In this document: in pieces, positions 1-6,009 of the stretch
Layout of the letters: each line of letters opens with the position of its first letter
Position numbering within the stretch: the stretch's first letter is position 1
Assembly (NCBI GenBank): GCA_937973935.1
Contig: CALJJF010000253.1
Span: 1-8,330, forward strand
Direction of reading: 5' to 3'
DNA from: MKRK01 sp001896915
GTDB taxonomy: Bacteria > Bacillota > Clostridia > Oscillospirales > Acutalibacteraceae
DNA length: 8,330 nucleotides
The notes under the pieces: model-generated
Databases searched by the model: none
Seen by the model: only the letters and a program-made list of their open reading frames with translations
Told to the model about the DNA's origin: nothing
Program-made: the position numbers and the translations under genes

Positions 1-799
1 GATTGCCAAAAACAATATCACCACTTTCTGTGCACCACCCACCATGTACCGCTTTTTCATCAAGGAGGATCTGGCAAAATATGATCTGTCCTGTCTGAAA
101 TATGCCACCATAGCGGGAGAGGCGCTGAACCCCGAGGTGTTCAACCAGTTTTATAAAGCCACCGGTCTGAAGCTCATGGAGGGCTTCGGACAAACCGAAA
201 CCACCGTAATGATCGCCAATATTGTGGGTATGGAGCCACGACCCGGTTCTATGGGTAAGCCTGTTCCCCAGTATGATATCATCATCGCTGACGAGGACGG
301 AAACGAGGTTCCTCCCGGTGCTACCGGCGAAATCTGTATGAGAACCGCTGTAAAGCCCATCGGCTTATACATGGGTTATTACAACGATAACGAGCTGACG
401 AATCATGTTTGGCATGACGGACTTTATCACACCGGCGACACCGCATGGAGGGATGAGGACGGCTATTATTGGTATGTCAGCCGTCTGGACGATATCATCA
501 AATCCTCCGGCTACCGCATCGGTCCCTTTGAAATTGAGAGCGTGCTCATGGAGCATCCTTCCGTTCTGGAATGTGCCATTACCGGTGTTCCCGACGAAGT
601 CCGTGGACAGGTGGTCAAGGCGACCATTGTTCTTGCCAAGGGGTATCCCGCAAGCGAAGAGCTGAAAAAGGAAATTCAGGATCACGTGAAAAACTTGACG
701 GCACCCTATAAATACCCCCGGATCATTGAATTTGTAACCGAGCTGCCAAAGACCATTTCCGGTAAAGTTCGCCGTGTTGAAATTCGAGAAAAAGGCTAA
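1..799 (+). CDS. Acyl-CoA synthetase (AMP-forming), medium-chain (MACS/ACSM-like) type; 5' partial
   Basis: The reading frame is open from base 2, so the gene begins left of the window; 265 C-terminal residues are visible. The family activates a carboxylic acid with ATP to an acyl-adenylate and transfers it to CoA in the cytoplasm. Visible adenylate-forming signatures, in order: FCAPPTMYR near the left edge, GEALNPEVF, the EGFGQTETT motif (about bases 176-202), YHTGDTAWRDEDGYYW (from about 425), the hinge and CoA-domain motif DDIIKSSGYRIGPFEIE, and the C-terminal PKTISGK, whose lysine (codon 764-766) is the expected adenylation lysine. SSGYRIGPFE, TAPYKYPR and PGSMGKP are very like mammalian ACSM and bacterial MACS enzymes, hence the medium-chain call. 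The true substrate (butyrate, an aromatic acid or another) cannot be read from this fragment. The frame ends at TAA just before a strong terminator, so this gene closes its transcription unit. Confidence 0.93.
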   Translation, partial: IAKNNITTFCAPPTMYRFFIKEDLAKYDLSCLKYATIAGEALNPEVFNQFYKATGLKLMEGFGQTETTVMIANIVGMEPRPGSMGKPVPQYDIIIADEDGNEVPPGATGEICMRTAVKPIGLYMGYYNDNELTNHVWHDGLYHTGDTAWRDEDGYYWYVSRLDDIIKSSGYRIGPFEIESVLMEHPSVLECAITGVPDEVRGQVVKATIVLAKGYPASEELKKEIQDHVKNLTAPYKYPRIIEFVTELPKTISGKVRRVEIREKG

Positions 800-806
800 A
801 GATTTG

Positions 807-847
807 ACCCCGAACACCTTGTGTTCGGGGTTGTATTTTCTAATTTT
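807..847 (+). terminator. Intrinsic terminator after the acyl-CoA synthetase gene
   Basis: An 11-bp perfect stem (807-817 pairs with 821-831, core CCCCGAACAC) with a three-base CTT loop is followed by a T-rich tail running to about 847. It starts 8 bases after the stop codon. It insulates the upstream gene from pncB. Confidence 0.9.
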
Positions 848-858
848 TATGGTACAAT
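831..858 (+). promoter_or_regulatory. Possible sigma-A promoter for pncB, overlapping the terminator
   Basis: TTGTAT (831-836), a 16-bp spacer and TACAAT (853-858) resemble the -35 and -10 consensus. The predicted start point near 865 would fall on the ribosome binding site and leave only about 11 untranslated bases. The call is therefore tentative, although some promoter must lie between the terminator and pncB. Confidence 0.4.
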
Positions 859-875
859 AAGGTTGAGGTGAGGAT

Positions 876-2327
876 ATGACAATCAATAAGCCTTACAATT
901 TAACAATGCTTGCTGATTTTTATGAATTTAAGATGGCAGACGGGTTTTTGTCCTGCGGGATGGAAAACCGCATTGCCTGTTTTGATATGTTTATCCGCGG
1001 GATACCGGACGGCGGTGGTTTTGCCATCATGGCAGGACTGGAGCAGATGGTGGAGCATATTAAAAATTTGTCCTTTCGAGAGGATGATATTGAATTTTTA
1101 AGGAGCAAGAAAATCTTTTCTGAAGAGTTTCTGTCCTTTCTGAAAAACTTCAAATGCTCCTGTGATATTTTTGCCGTGCCGGAAGGCACGCCGATATTCC
1201 CCTACGAGCCGATCATTACCGTCAAAGGTCCTGTAATCGAAGCCCAGTTTATCGAAACACTGATTTTGAACACGGTAAACTACCAGTCTTTGGTCGCCAC
1301 CAAGGCGAACCGCATTGTCCGCGCGGCAGATGGCAAGGGCGTGCTTGCGTTTGGCTCCCACAGAGCCCACGGCAGCGAAGCCGCCTTATTTGGGGCCAGA
1401 GCCTCCTACATCGGCGGCTGTATGGGTTCCTCCTGTACTCTGGCGGACAGCGAATATGCCGTTCCGTCCTATGGCGTAATGGCTCACAGCTGGGTACAGC
1501 TGTTTGACAGCGAACTGGAAGCCTTCAAGGTCTATGCAAGGAAATATCCCGATAACTGTACACTGTTGGTGGATACCTACAGCACACTGAAATCAGGGAT
1601 CCCCAATGCCATAGAAGCCTTCAATGAAATACTGGTGCCCAACGGGTACCGTCCCAAATCCATCCGTATCGATAGCGGCGATATTACCTATCTTTCCAAG
1701 AAAGCACGCAGGATGTTAGACGATGCTGGCTTTCCGGACTGCCAGATTATTGCGTCAAACTCGCTGGATGAATACATCATCCGGGATATTTTAATCGAGG
1801 GTGCCAAGGTAGATGTATTTGCCGTGGGCGACAGGCTGATGACAGCCCAGTCCGATCCGATTTTCAGCGGGGTATATAAGCTGTCCGCCATTGAAAACGA
1901 TCAGGGTGTTATTGCACCTAAAATCAAACTGAGTGAGAACATTACCAAGCTCAACGTGCCGGGACAAAAAAAGCTTTGGCGGTTGTTTGACCGTGAAAGC
2001 GGCAAAGCCATCGCGGATGTGATTACTCTTCTTGAGGAAGAAATCAATGACAACGATGAATACGAGCTGTTTGACCCCGACCATACATGGAAACGGAAAA
2101 TTGTCAGCAATTTCATTGCCCGCCCACTTCAAAAACAGATTTTCAATAAGGGCGTCTGTGTGTATGACTCTCCGTCGGTAAAGGACATCCGGGCATACTG
2201 TGAGGAACAGACCGATACGCTCTGGCACGAAACCAGGCGGTTTGAAAATCCTCATAAATATTATGTGGATTTTTCTCAAAAGCTCTGGGATGTCCGGCAG
2301 GAACTGCTCAATAAATACTCAAGATAG
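876..2327 (+). CDS. pncB: Nicotinate phosphoribosyltransferase (NAPRTase)
   Basis: This cytoplasmic enzyme makes nicotinate mononucleotide from nicotinate and PRPP with ATP hydrolysis, the entry step of the Preiss-Handler NAD salvage route. The 483 residues match the usual 480-490 of Firmicute NAPRTases. Visible family signatures: the N-terminal NLTMLADFYEFKMADG (residues 8-23), LNTVNYQSLVATKANR (131-146), FGSHRAHG (159-166), the GVMAHSWVQLFDSELEAF block with His204, LLVDTYSTLKSG (230-241), IRIDSGDI (263-270, phosphate/PRPP side), IIASNSLDEY (291-300) and FAVGDRLMTAQSDPIFSGVYKLSA (315-338). The ATG at 876 is preceded by GAGGTG (865-870) at five bases, and the product begins where homologues begin. 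Only 9 bases separate its stop from the GNAT gene, so the two are co-transcribed. No operator for NAD-responsive control was recognised upstream. Confidence 0.97.
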   Translation: MTINKPYNLTMLADFYEFKMADGFLSCGMENRIACFDMFIRGIPDGGGFAIMAGLEQMVEHIKNLSFREDDIEFLRSKKIFSEEFLSFLKNFKCSCDIFAVPEGTPIFPYEPIITVKGPVIEAQFIETLILNTVNYQSLVATKANRIVRAADGKGVLAFGSHRAHGSEAALFGARASYIGGCMGSSCTLADSEYAVPSYGVMAHSWVQLFDSELEAFKVYARKYPDNCTLLVDTYSTLKSGIPNAIEAFNEILVPNGYRPKSIRIDSGDITYLSKKARRMLDDAGFPDCQIIASNSLDEYIIRDILIEGAKVDVFAVGDRLMTAQSDPIFSGVYKLSAIENDQGVIAPKIKLSENITKLNVPGQKKLWRLFDRESGKAIADVITLLEEEINDNDEYELFDPDHTWKRKIVSNFIARPLQKQIFNKGVCVYDSPSVKDIRAYCEEQTDTLWHETRRFENPHKYYVDFSQKLWDVRQELLNKYSR

Positions 2328-2336
2328 GATTTTTAT

Positions 2337-2765
2337 ATGACGGAATTCAAAACCATAAACCCGGGCGAAGATATTTCTCTCTGCCGAAACATCCGCATCG
2401 CCGTTTTTTGTGATGAGCAAGGCTATTCCCAAGAAGAAGAATTCGACCTGTTGGACGATATCTCGACCCATGTCCTCATGCATATTGATGGTGTCCCTGT
2501 GGGGACGGGCAGAGTGTATAAAGAGCAGGACGGGCGTTATAAGCTGGGCAGGATTGCGGTATTACAAGAATATCGAGGGAAAAACTACGGGTATGCTATT
2601 GTCAGACAAATGATCCATATTGCGAGAAAAGCCGGTGCAAAGCACTTTAAAATCAGCGCACAGACCTATGCACAGGGATTTTATGAAAAATTAGGGTTCC
2701 AAAAAATCGGAGATGAATATTTAGAAGGCCATGTGCCTCACATTGCAATGGAAATGCCCGATTGA
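2337..2765 (+). CDS. GNAT-family N-acetyltransferase, ElaA/YjcF-like
   Basis: A 142-residue single-domain protein with the GCN5-related acetyltransferase pattern; such enzymes move the acetyl group of acetyl-CoA to an amine. Seen: an N-terminal RIAVFCDEQGY segment (residues 20-30), like the LRxxVFxxEQ start of ElaA/YjcF proteins; beta-strand LGRIAV followed by the acetyl-CoA pyrophosphate loop EYRGKNYG (78-85, form RGxxYG); then SAQTYAQGFYEKLGF (107-121) and the terminal HVPHIAMEM (132-140). The start is ATG with AGGA (2326-2329) seven bases upstream, inside or just after the pncB stop. It follows pncB by 9 bases and is probably in the same operon. The substrate is unknown; nothing in the sequence links it to NAD metabolism except position. 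Confidence 0.9.
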   Translation: MTEFKTINPGEDISLCRNIRIAVFCDEQGYSQEEEFDLLDDISTHVLMHIDGVPVGTGRVYKEQDGRYKLGRIAVLQEYRGKNYGYAIVRQMIHIARKAGAKHFKISAQTYAQGFYEKLGFQKIGDEYLEGHVPHIAMEMPD

Positions 2766-2805
2766 CAGCATAAGAACAAAAATAATAGAATATTGAGGGT
2801 TTGGG

Positions 2806-3342
2806 ATGTATAAAAATAAAATTGCTATTCTCATTTTGTTGGTTGCCATGGTTCTTTTGTTATCCGCTTGTTCTGAGGAAAATGAGGTGTCCGAACCGGA
2901 CATTACAACACTTGCAGCCGGTAGGCTTACCACCACCGCATTTCAGGGAAGTGACTCTTTGAAGGGTGCCATGGAATGGTATCTTTATGAGAAAGCTGCC
3001 TATCAGTATCCTTCAGGCGACCATTATTCCTGCACTTACCGAGTGCTGGGTACCGATGAAAATGAAGGAAAGCTGACCGTCTATACCATGACTCTTGTGG
3101 AGTGGACCGCCCAAAGCGGAAAAAAAGTATCCGGAGGCAGTAACTTTACCGTTATTGTTTATAAAATCAACGACGCTAAATATATTTTTGAGAAAGCAAC
3201 CAACTATACTGCCCAGCAAATTTCTTCCAACACGGAAATACCCACCAAGATTCAGGATGCCTATAAAAATCAAAGCTATGACAAAGCAATGCGTTTGGAA
3301 ATTGACAAAGACATTCAAAAATATTTGAAGTCCAATCAATAA
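2806..3342 (+). CDS. Unrecognised secreted lipoprotein
   Basis: 178 residues. The N-terminus is a classic type II signal peptide: MYKNK, a hydrophobic core (residues 6-19) and the lipobox LSAC, with the lipidated cysteine at position 22. The mature protein of about 157 residues should sit on the outer face of the cytoplasmic membrane. The first mature residues (SEENEVSEPD) form an acidic, Ser/Glu-rich linker. The remainder contains alternating polar and aromatic stretches (YSCTYRVLG, KLTVYTMTLVEW, NFTVIVYKI) that suggest a beta-rich fold, and ends in a charged, probably helical tail. I do not recognise a family. The ATG is preceded by GAGGG (2795-2799) at six bases. It lies 40 bases after the GNAT gene and probably shares its transcript. 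No function can be assigned. Confidence 0.85.
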   Translation: MYKNKIAILILLVAMVLLLSACSEENEVSEPDITTLAAGRLTTTAFQGSDSLKGAMEWYLYEKAAYQYPSGDHYSCTYRVLGTDENEGKLTVYTMTLVEWTAQSGKKVSGGSNFTVIVYKINDAKYIFEKATNYTAQQISSNTEIPTKIQDAYKNQSYDKAMRLEIDKDIQKYLKSNQ

Positions 3343-3373
3343 ACCCCGGTGTTGGGGATGGAAAAAGTATCAG

Positions 3374-3402
3374 TTGACATTTGTTGTTTTTTCATATACT
3401 AT
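3374..3402 (+). promoter_or_regulatory. Strong sigma-A promoter of rnpB
   Basis: TTGACA (3374-3379, perfect -35), a 17-bp spacer and TACTAT (3397-3402, one mismatch to TATAAT). The expected start point, six or seven bases on, coincides with base 3409, the first base of the RNase P RNA P1 helix. This agreement supports both calls. Confidence 0.88.
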
Positions 3403-3408
3403 AGTCAG

Positions 3409-3743
3409 GCGAGTAAATTGTGCAGTCGCGCTTATTTTAGATAGGTGAGGAAAGTCCGAGCACCACAGAGCAGGATAACGGCTAACCGCCGCCGAGGGCG
3501 ACCTTAGGGAAAGTGCAACAGAGATATACCGCCTTGCTTAGGCAGGGTAAGGGTGGAAAGGCGAGGTAAGAGCTCACCGGCACATTGGAGACAATGTGGC
3601 CCTGTAAACCCTATCCGGTGCAACATCGATAAAGGACGATACGTCTGCTCGGCGTGTCTTTGACGGATGGCTGGAGCTTAAGGGCAACCTTGAGCCAAGA
3701 TAGATGATTGCGTAAACAGAACTCGGCTTATAGATTTACTCGC
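3409..3743 (+). ncRNA. rnpB: RNase P RNA (catalytic subunit of RNase P), probably A type
   Basis: About 335 bases, the usual size. The RNA is the ribozyme that removes 5' leaders from precursor tRNAs, with the small RnpA protein. Seen: a 10-bp terminal P1 helix (3409-3418 with 3734-3743, GCGAGTAAAT/ATTTACTCGC); the universal core GAGGAAAGTCCGAGCACC (from 3447); AGGGAAAGTGCAACAGAGA; GGTAAGAGCTCACCGG; and the 3' core ACAGAACTCGGCTTATAG, which pairs back on the 5' core. Two hairpins have GNRA tetraloops: 3581-3598 (CACATTG, loop GAGA), in the P12 position, and 3676-3695 (loop GCAA), in the P18 position. The segment that aligns with the CCA-binding loop L15 reads GGA (3665-3667) instead of the usual GGU. 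The gene has its own promoter and terminator. Confidence 0.97.
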
Positions 3744-3758
3744 TTTAATTTTGTATTG

Positions 3759-3791
3759 AAAAACACGAACGGGTCTCCGTTCGTGTTTTTT
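3759..3791 (+). terminator. Intrinsic terminator of rnpB
   Basis: A nine-bp GC-containing stem (3764-3772 CACGAACGG with 3777-3785) and a four-base loop GTCT are extended by A-T pairs and followed by six Ts (3786-3791). It starts 16 bases after the RNA ends. Its presence argues that translation of the next gene does not begin upstream of it. Confidence 0.93.
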
Positions 3792-3800
3792 AGAAAGAAT

Positions 3801-3805
3801 GGGGA
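3801..3805 (+). promoter_or_regulatory. Ribosome binding site that decides the rlmD start
   Basis: GGGGA lies seven bases before the TTG at 3813. There is no in-frame ATG nearby: the ATGs at 3799 and 3823 are out of frame. A TTG start with this site gives the N-terminus expected for the family. Confidence 0.6.
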
Positions 3806-3812
3806 ACATATA

Positions 3813-5171
3813 TTGAACAAAAATGATATCGTAACAATTGAAATTACCGGAATTACTGCGGAAGGAAGCGGTGTGGGCCGACACGAAGGCATGGCGGTTT
3901 TTGTACCCAACACCATTGAGGGCGAGGTTGTACAAGCGAGAATTTTAAAACTGCAAAAGAATTTCGCCCACGGAAAGATAGAAGAGATCCTGAAAAAATC
4001 ACCGGACAGAATCGAGAGTGACTGTGAAGTCTATCACAAATGCGGCGGTTGCACCTATCGCCATATGAACTATGAAGCGGAGTGTGCCATCAAATACAAC
4101 CGAGTTTCGGATACGCTGAAACGTATCGGGAAAATTGATATCGTCCCGGAACCCATCCTTGGCGGGGAGGATATCAAAGCATACCGGAACAAAGCCCAAT
4201 TTCCTGTGGGGATGGACGAAAACGGCAAGCTGCAAATCGGTTTTTATGCAGAACGGAGCCACCGGATTGTTGATTTCGATTCCTGCGGACTGCACCCCCC
4301 CGAGTTTACAACCGTCGTCAAGGTGATGCGTGAGTACATCGCCAAATCCTCCATGACGGTTTACAGCGAAACCACCAAAAGGGGGCTGCTTCGCCATATT
4401 TATGTCCGAAAGGCGTTTGCCACGGGAGAAATCATGGTTTGCCTGGTCATCAACAGCAACCGCATCAAAGAAGAAGTGTTGTTGACCGAAATGCTGACAA
4501 GAGCCGTCCCTGCCATCAAAACCATTGTTCTGAACAAAAACAAAGCCGACACCAACGTGATTCTGGGCAAGGATTGCCGGACAATTTACGGCACAGGGTA
4601 TATCACCGATGTGCTTTGCGGCTTACAAATAAAATTATCTCCGCTGTCTTTTTATCAGGTCAACAGCGTGCAGGCAGAAAAGCTGTACGCCAAGGCCAAG
4701 GAATATGCGGACCCAAAGGATAAAACTGTGCTGGACCTATACTGCGGTGCAGGTACCATCGGGCTTACCATGGCAGACAGCGCCAAGGAAATCATCGGAG
4801 TTGAAATTATTCCCGAAGCGGTAAAGGATGCCATCGAAAACGCCGCACAAAACAACATCAAAAATGCCCGTTTTCTCTGTGATGATGCTGCCGGCGCTGC
4901 CGAGAACCTGGCGAAAGAAGGCATCAGACCCGATGTGGTTCTCCTTGACCCGCCCAGAAAAGGCTGTGACCAAAGACTGATCGAAACCGTGGCAGAAAAA
5001 ATGACCCCCGACCAAATCGTCTATGTATCCTGCGACCCCGCCACCCTGGCAAGAGACTGCGGTTTGTTTGAAGAAAAGGGCTATCAGGTAATTGCCGCCA
5101 CCCCGGTAGATTTGTTCCCGAGAACAAAACACGTGGAGTGCGTGGTATTGATGTCAAGGGTGAAAGAATGA
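3813..5171 (+). CDS. rlmD: 23S rRNA (uracil-5-)-methyltransferase, RlmD/RlmCD (RumA) family
   Basis: This SAM-dependent enzyme makes 5-methyluridine in 23S rRNA (U1939 in E. coli numbering; some Gram-positive members also modify U747). From the TTG at 3813 it has 452 residues, normal for the family. Domains: an N-terminal TRAM RNA-binding domain (about 1-60, starting NKNDIVTIEITGIT); an iron-sulphur cluster set Cys71-x5-Cys77-x2-Cys80 plus Cys158; SFYQVN (279-284); SAM-binding LDLYCGAGTIGL (307-318); LLDPPRKGC (377-385); catalytic Cys407 in YVSCDP; and Glu442 in TKHVECVVL. All key residues are present, so the enzyme should be active. The open frame extends upstream to a TTG at 3708, but that part overlaps rnpB and its terminator and is not protein-like. 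A promoter between 3792 and 3812 is not evident, so read-through from rnpB is possible. Whether it is mono- or dual-specific cannot be read here. Confidence 0.95.
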   Translation: MNKNDIVTIEITGITAEGSGVGRHEGMAVFVPNTIEGEVVQARILKLQKNFAHGKIEEILKKSPDRIESDCEVYHKCGGCTYRHMNYEAECAIKYNRVSDTLKRIGKIDIVPEPILGGEDIKAYRNKAQFPVGMDENGKLQIGFYAERSHRIVDFDSCGLHPPEFTTVVKVMREYIAKSSMTVYSETTKRGLLRHIYVRKAFATGEIMVCLVINSNRIKEEVLLTEMLTRAVPAIKTIVLNKNKADTNVILGKDCRTIYGTGYITDVLCGLQIKLSPLSFYQVNSVQAEKLYAKAKEYADPKDKTVLDLYCGAGTIGLTMADSAKEIIGVEIIPEAVKDAIENAAQNNIKNARFLCDDAAGAAENLAKEGIRPDVVLLDPPRKGCDQRLIETVAEKMTPDQIVYVSCDPATLARDCGLFEEKGYQVIAATPVDLFPRTKHVECVVLMSRVKE

Positions 5172-5286
5172 GTGTGTGCAAAGGGCTTGAAATAAGGGGT
5201 TTTGTGATTTTTGCTATTCAAGAATTGGAGTCCGGAAGTTGATATTTTATCGGTTCACGGGAATAAGTCCAAATGGCGAATCTGAG

Positions 5287-5408
5287 AGCGTACAGAGCAG
5301 ATTGGATGTCAGGTGTTCGGTACAGAGCAGATTAGATGTCAGAGGTAGCGTACAGAGCAGATTGGATGTTTTTTAAAAAATACGAGGTTGACAGAGCAGA
5401 TTAGATGT
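5287..5408 (+). repeat. Cluster of four 18-bp spaced direct repeats
   Basis: The consensus ACAGAGCAGATTRGATGT occurs at 5292-5309, 5322-5339, 5352-5369 and 5391-5408, that is at offsets of 30, 30 and 39 bases. The only variable position (R) alternates G, A, G, A. Copies 1 and 3 agree over 23 bases (5287-5309 and 5347-5369, both beginning AGCG), giving a 60-bp higher-order repeat; copies 1 and 2 also share the following C. The gaps between copies are 12, 12 and 21 bases and differ in sequence. The pattern fits multiple protein-binding sites or a dispersed intergenic repeat family. I do not recognise it as a named element. Confidence 0.93.
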
Positions 5409-5419
5409 AGCTGTGATAT
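5388..5419 (+). promoter_or_regulatory. Possible promoter for the orphan gene, -35 merged with repeat 4
   Basis: TTGACA (5388-5393) is a perfect -35 hexamer formed where repeat copy 4 begins; the other three copies have GTACAG instead. The -10 is weak: TGTGAT at 18 bp or TGATAT at 20 bp. If real, a protein bound to the repeats would control this promoter. Confidence 0.3.
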
Positions 5420-5453
5420 AGACTAATTTTGAAGCGATAAACCGGAATTTGAC

Positions 5454-5458
5454 GGAGG
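5454..5458 (+). promoter_or_regulatory. Ribosome binding site of the orphan gene
   Basis: GGAGG lies two bases before the ATG at 5461, five before the ATG at 5464, and downstream of an in-frame TTG at 5449. Only the ATG at 5464 has acceptable spacing, so that start is chosen. Confidence 0.75.
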
Positions 5459-5463
5459 ATATG

Positions 5464-5916
5464 ATGAAAAAAATCAAACAATTAGCTAATCAATTTAGAG
5501 AAGCTATAGAAGTGGCAAAGGAAGAGAGAGAGTTTTATAAGGACAATGCATTTCGCAATTTCCCGATTGGGTGTTGCGGTGATACTTGTGACCTGTTAGC
5601 TCAGTTTTTGTTAGATAACGATATTGAAACATATTATGTCCGTGGTACATATAGAGATGGCTCATTTGAAGATAAGCAATCTCATGCATGGTTATTAGCT
5701 GATAATCATATCATAATAGATATCACTGGCGACCAATTTAGATATACTCCACACTTATTGAATTATAATAAATCAGTCTATGTTGGAGCAGAAAATGATT
5801 TTTATAGACTATTTGAAGTTGACAGTATTGATGTTTATGAAGGTATAGCTGCCTTGGGTGACGGGTGTCAAGATAGGCTGAATGGGTTGTATCGGAAGAT
5901 TATGAGATATATATAA
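5464..5916 (+). CDS. Small transglutaminase/papain-like fold protein, function unknown
   Basis: 150 residues from the ATG at 5464. No signal peptide or membrane segment is seen, so it is probably cytoplasmic. A charged N-terminal helix (about 1-28) precedes FPIGCCGDTCDLLAQFLLDN (33-52), a cysteine at the start of a helix as in transglutaminase-like cores. Then come SHAWLLADNHIIIDITGDQF (73-92), with His74 in HAW and Asp86 in IDIT. The order Cys (37 or 38), HxW, DxT matches the Cys-His-Asp triad layout of the transglutaminase-like/papain-like superfamily; assignment is by pattern only. It could be a peptidase, an amidase, a deamidase or a crosslinking enzyme. Base composition differs sharply from its neighbours: the 60 bases from 5461 contain 17 G/C and those from 5701 contain 19, against 33 in the rlmD line at 4921. 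This points to recent acquisition. It stands alone, convergent with the recombinase operon. Confidence 0.75.
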   Translation: MKKIKQLANQFREAIEVAKEEREFYKDNAFRNFPIGCCGDTCDLLAQFLLDNDIETYYVRGTYRDGSFEDKQSHAWLLADNHIIIDITGDQFRYTPHLLNYNKSVYVGAENDFYRLFEVDSIDVYEGIAALGDGCQDRLNGLYRKIMRYI

Positions 5917-5950
5917 GAAAAATTTCCATTTTGTCTGTGTGCTTGCACGC

Positions 5951-6006
5951 AAAAATAAACAAGGCATCCTACGCCAAATCAACGTAGAGTGCCTTGTTAA
6001 TTTTTA
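5951..6006. terminator. Bidirectional terminator between convergent genes
   Basis: A nine-bp stem AACAAGGCA (5958-5966) pairs with TGCCTTGTT (5990-5998). It continues, after a short mismatch, into CTACG/CGTAG (5969-5973 with 5983-5987), with a nine-base loop. A T-run follows on the plus strand (6001-6005) and an A-run precedes it (5951-5955), which is a T-run on the minus strand. It can therefore end both the orphan gene and the recombinase operon, whose stop lies at 6012-6010. Confidence 0.85.
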
Positions 6007-6009
6007 TGG

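Larger units (their letters stand above)
5172..5463. other. Gene-free stretch between rlmD and the AT-rich orphan gene
   Basis: 292 bases without a convincing gene. No stem with a T-tract was found behind rlmD. Its second half holds the direct-repeat cluster and a T6A6 palindrome (5369-5380). It is the boundary between core-genome genes and the acquired-looking part of the window, so an attachment junction of the recombinase element may lie here. I could not define one without the other end of the element. Confidence 0.6.

Noticed and set aside
365..886. Minus-strand open frame of 173 residues across the synthetase end
   Set aside because: It is opposite a clearly conserved coding region and crosses a strong terminator; no family resemblance.
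2762..2791. Separate promoter for the lipoprotein gene (TTGACA, 18 bp, TAGAAT)
   Set aside because: The hexamers are good, but the start point would fall near 2798 inside the GAGGG ribosome site and would remove part of it. Co-transcription from the pncB promoter is simpler.
3344..3357. CCCC/GGGG hairpin as terminator after the lipoprotein gene
   Set aside because: The stem is four base pairs and no T-tract follows.
5145..5340. Similarity between the rlmD end (ATTGATGTCAAGGGTG) and the repeat (ATTGGATGTCAGGTG) as a duplicated attachment core
   Set aside because: The match needs gaps, is short, and would not explain four copies. It is probably chance.
5287..5408. CRISPR array
   Set aside because: The repeats are only 18 bp, the gaps are 12, 12 and 21 bases, which is too short for spacers, and no cas gene is present.
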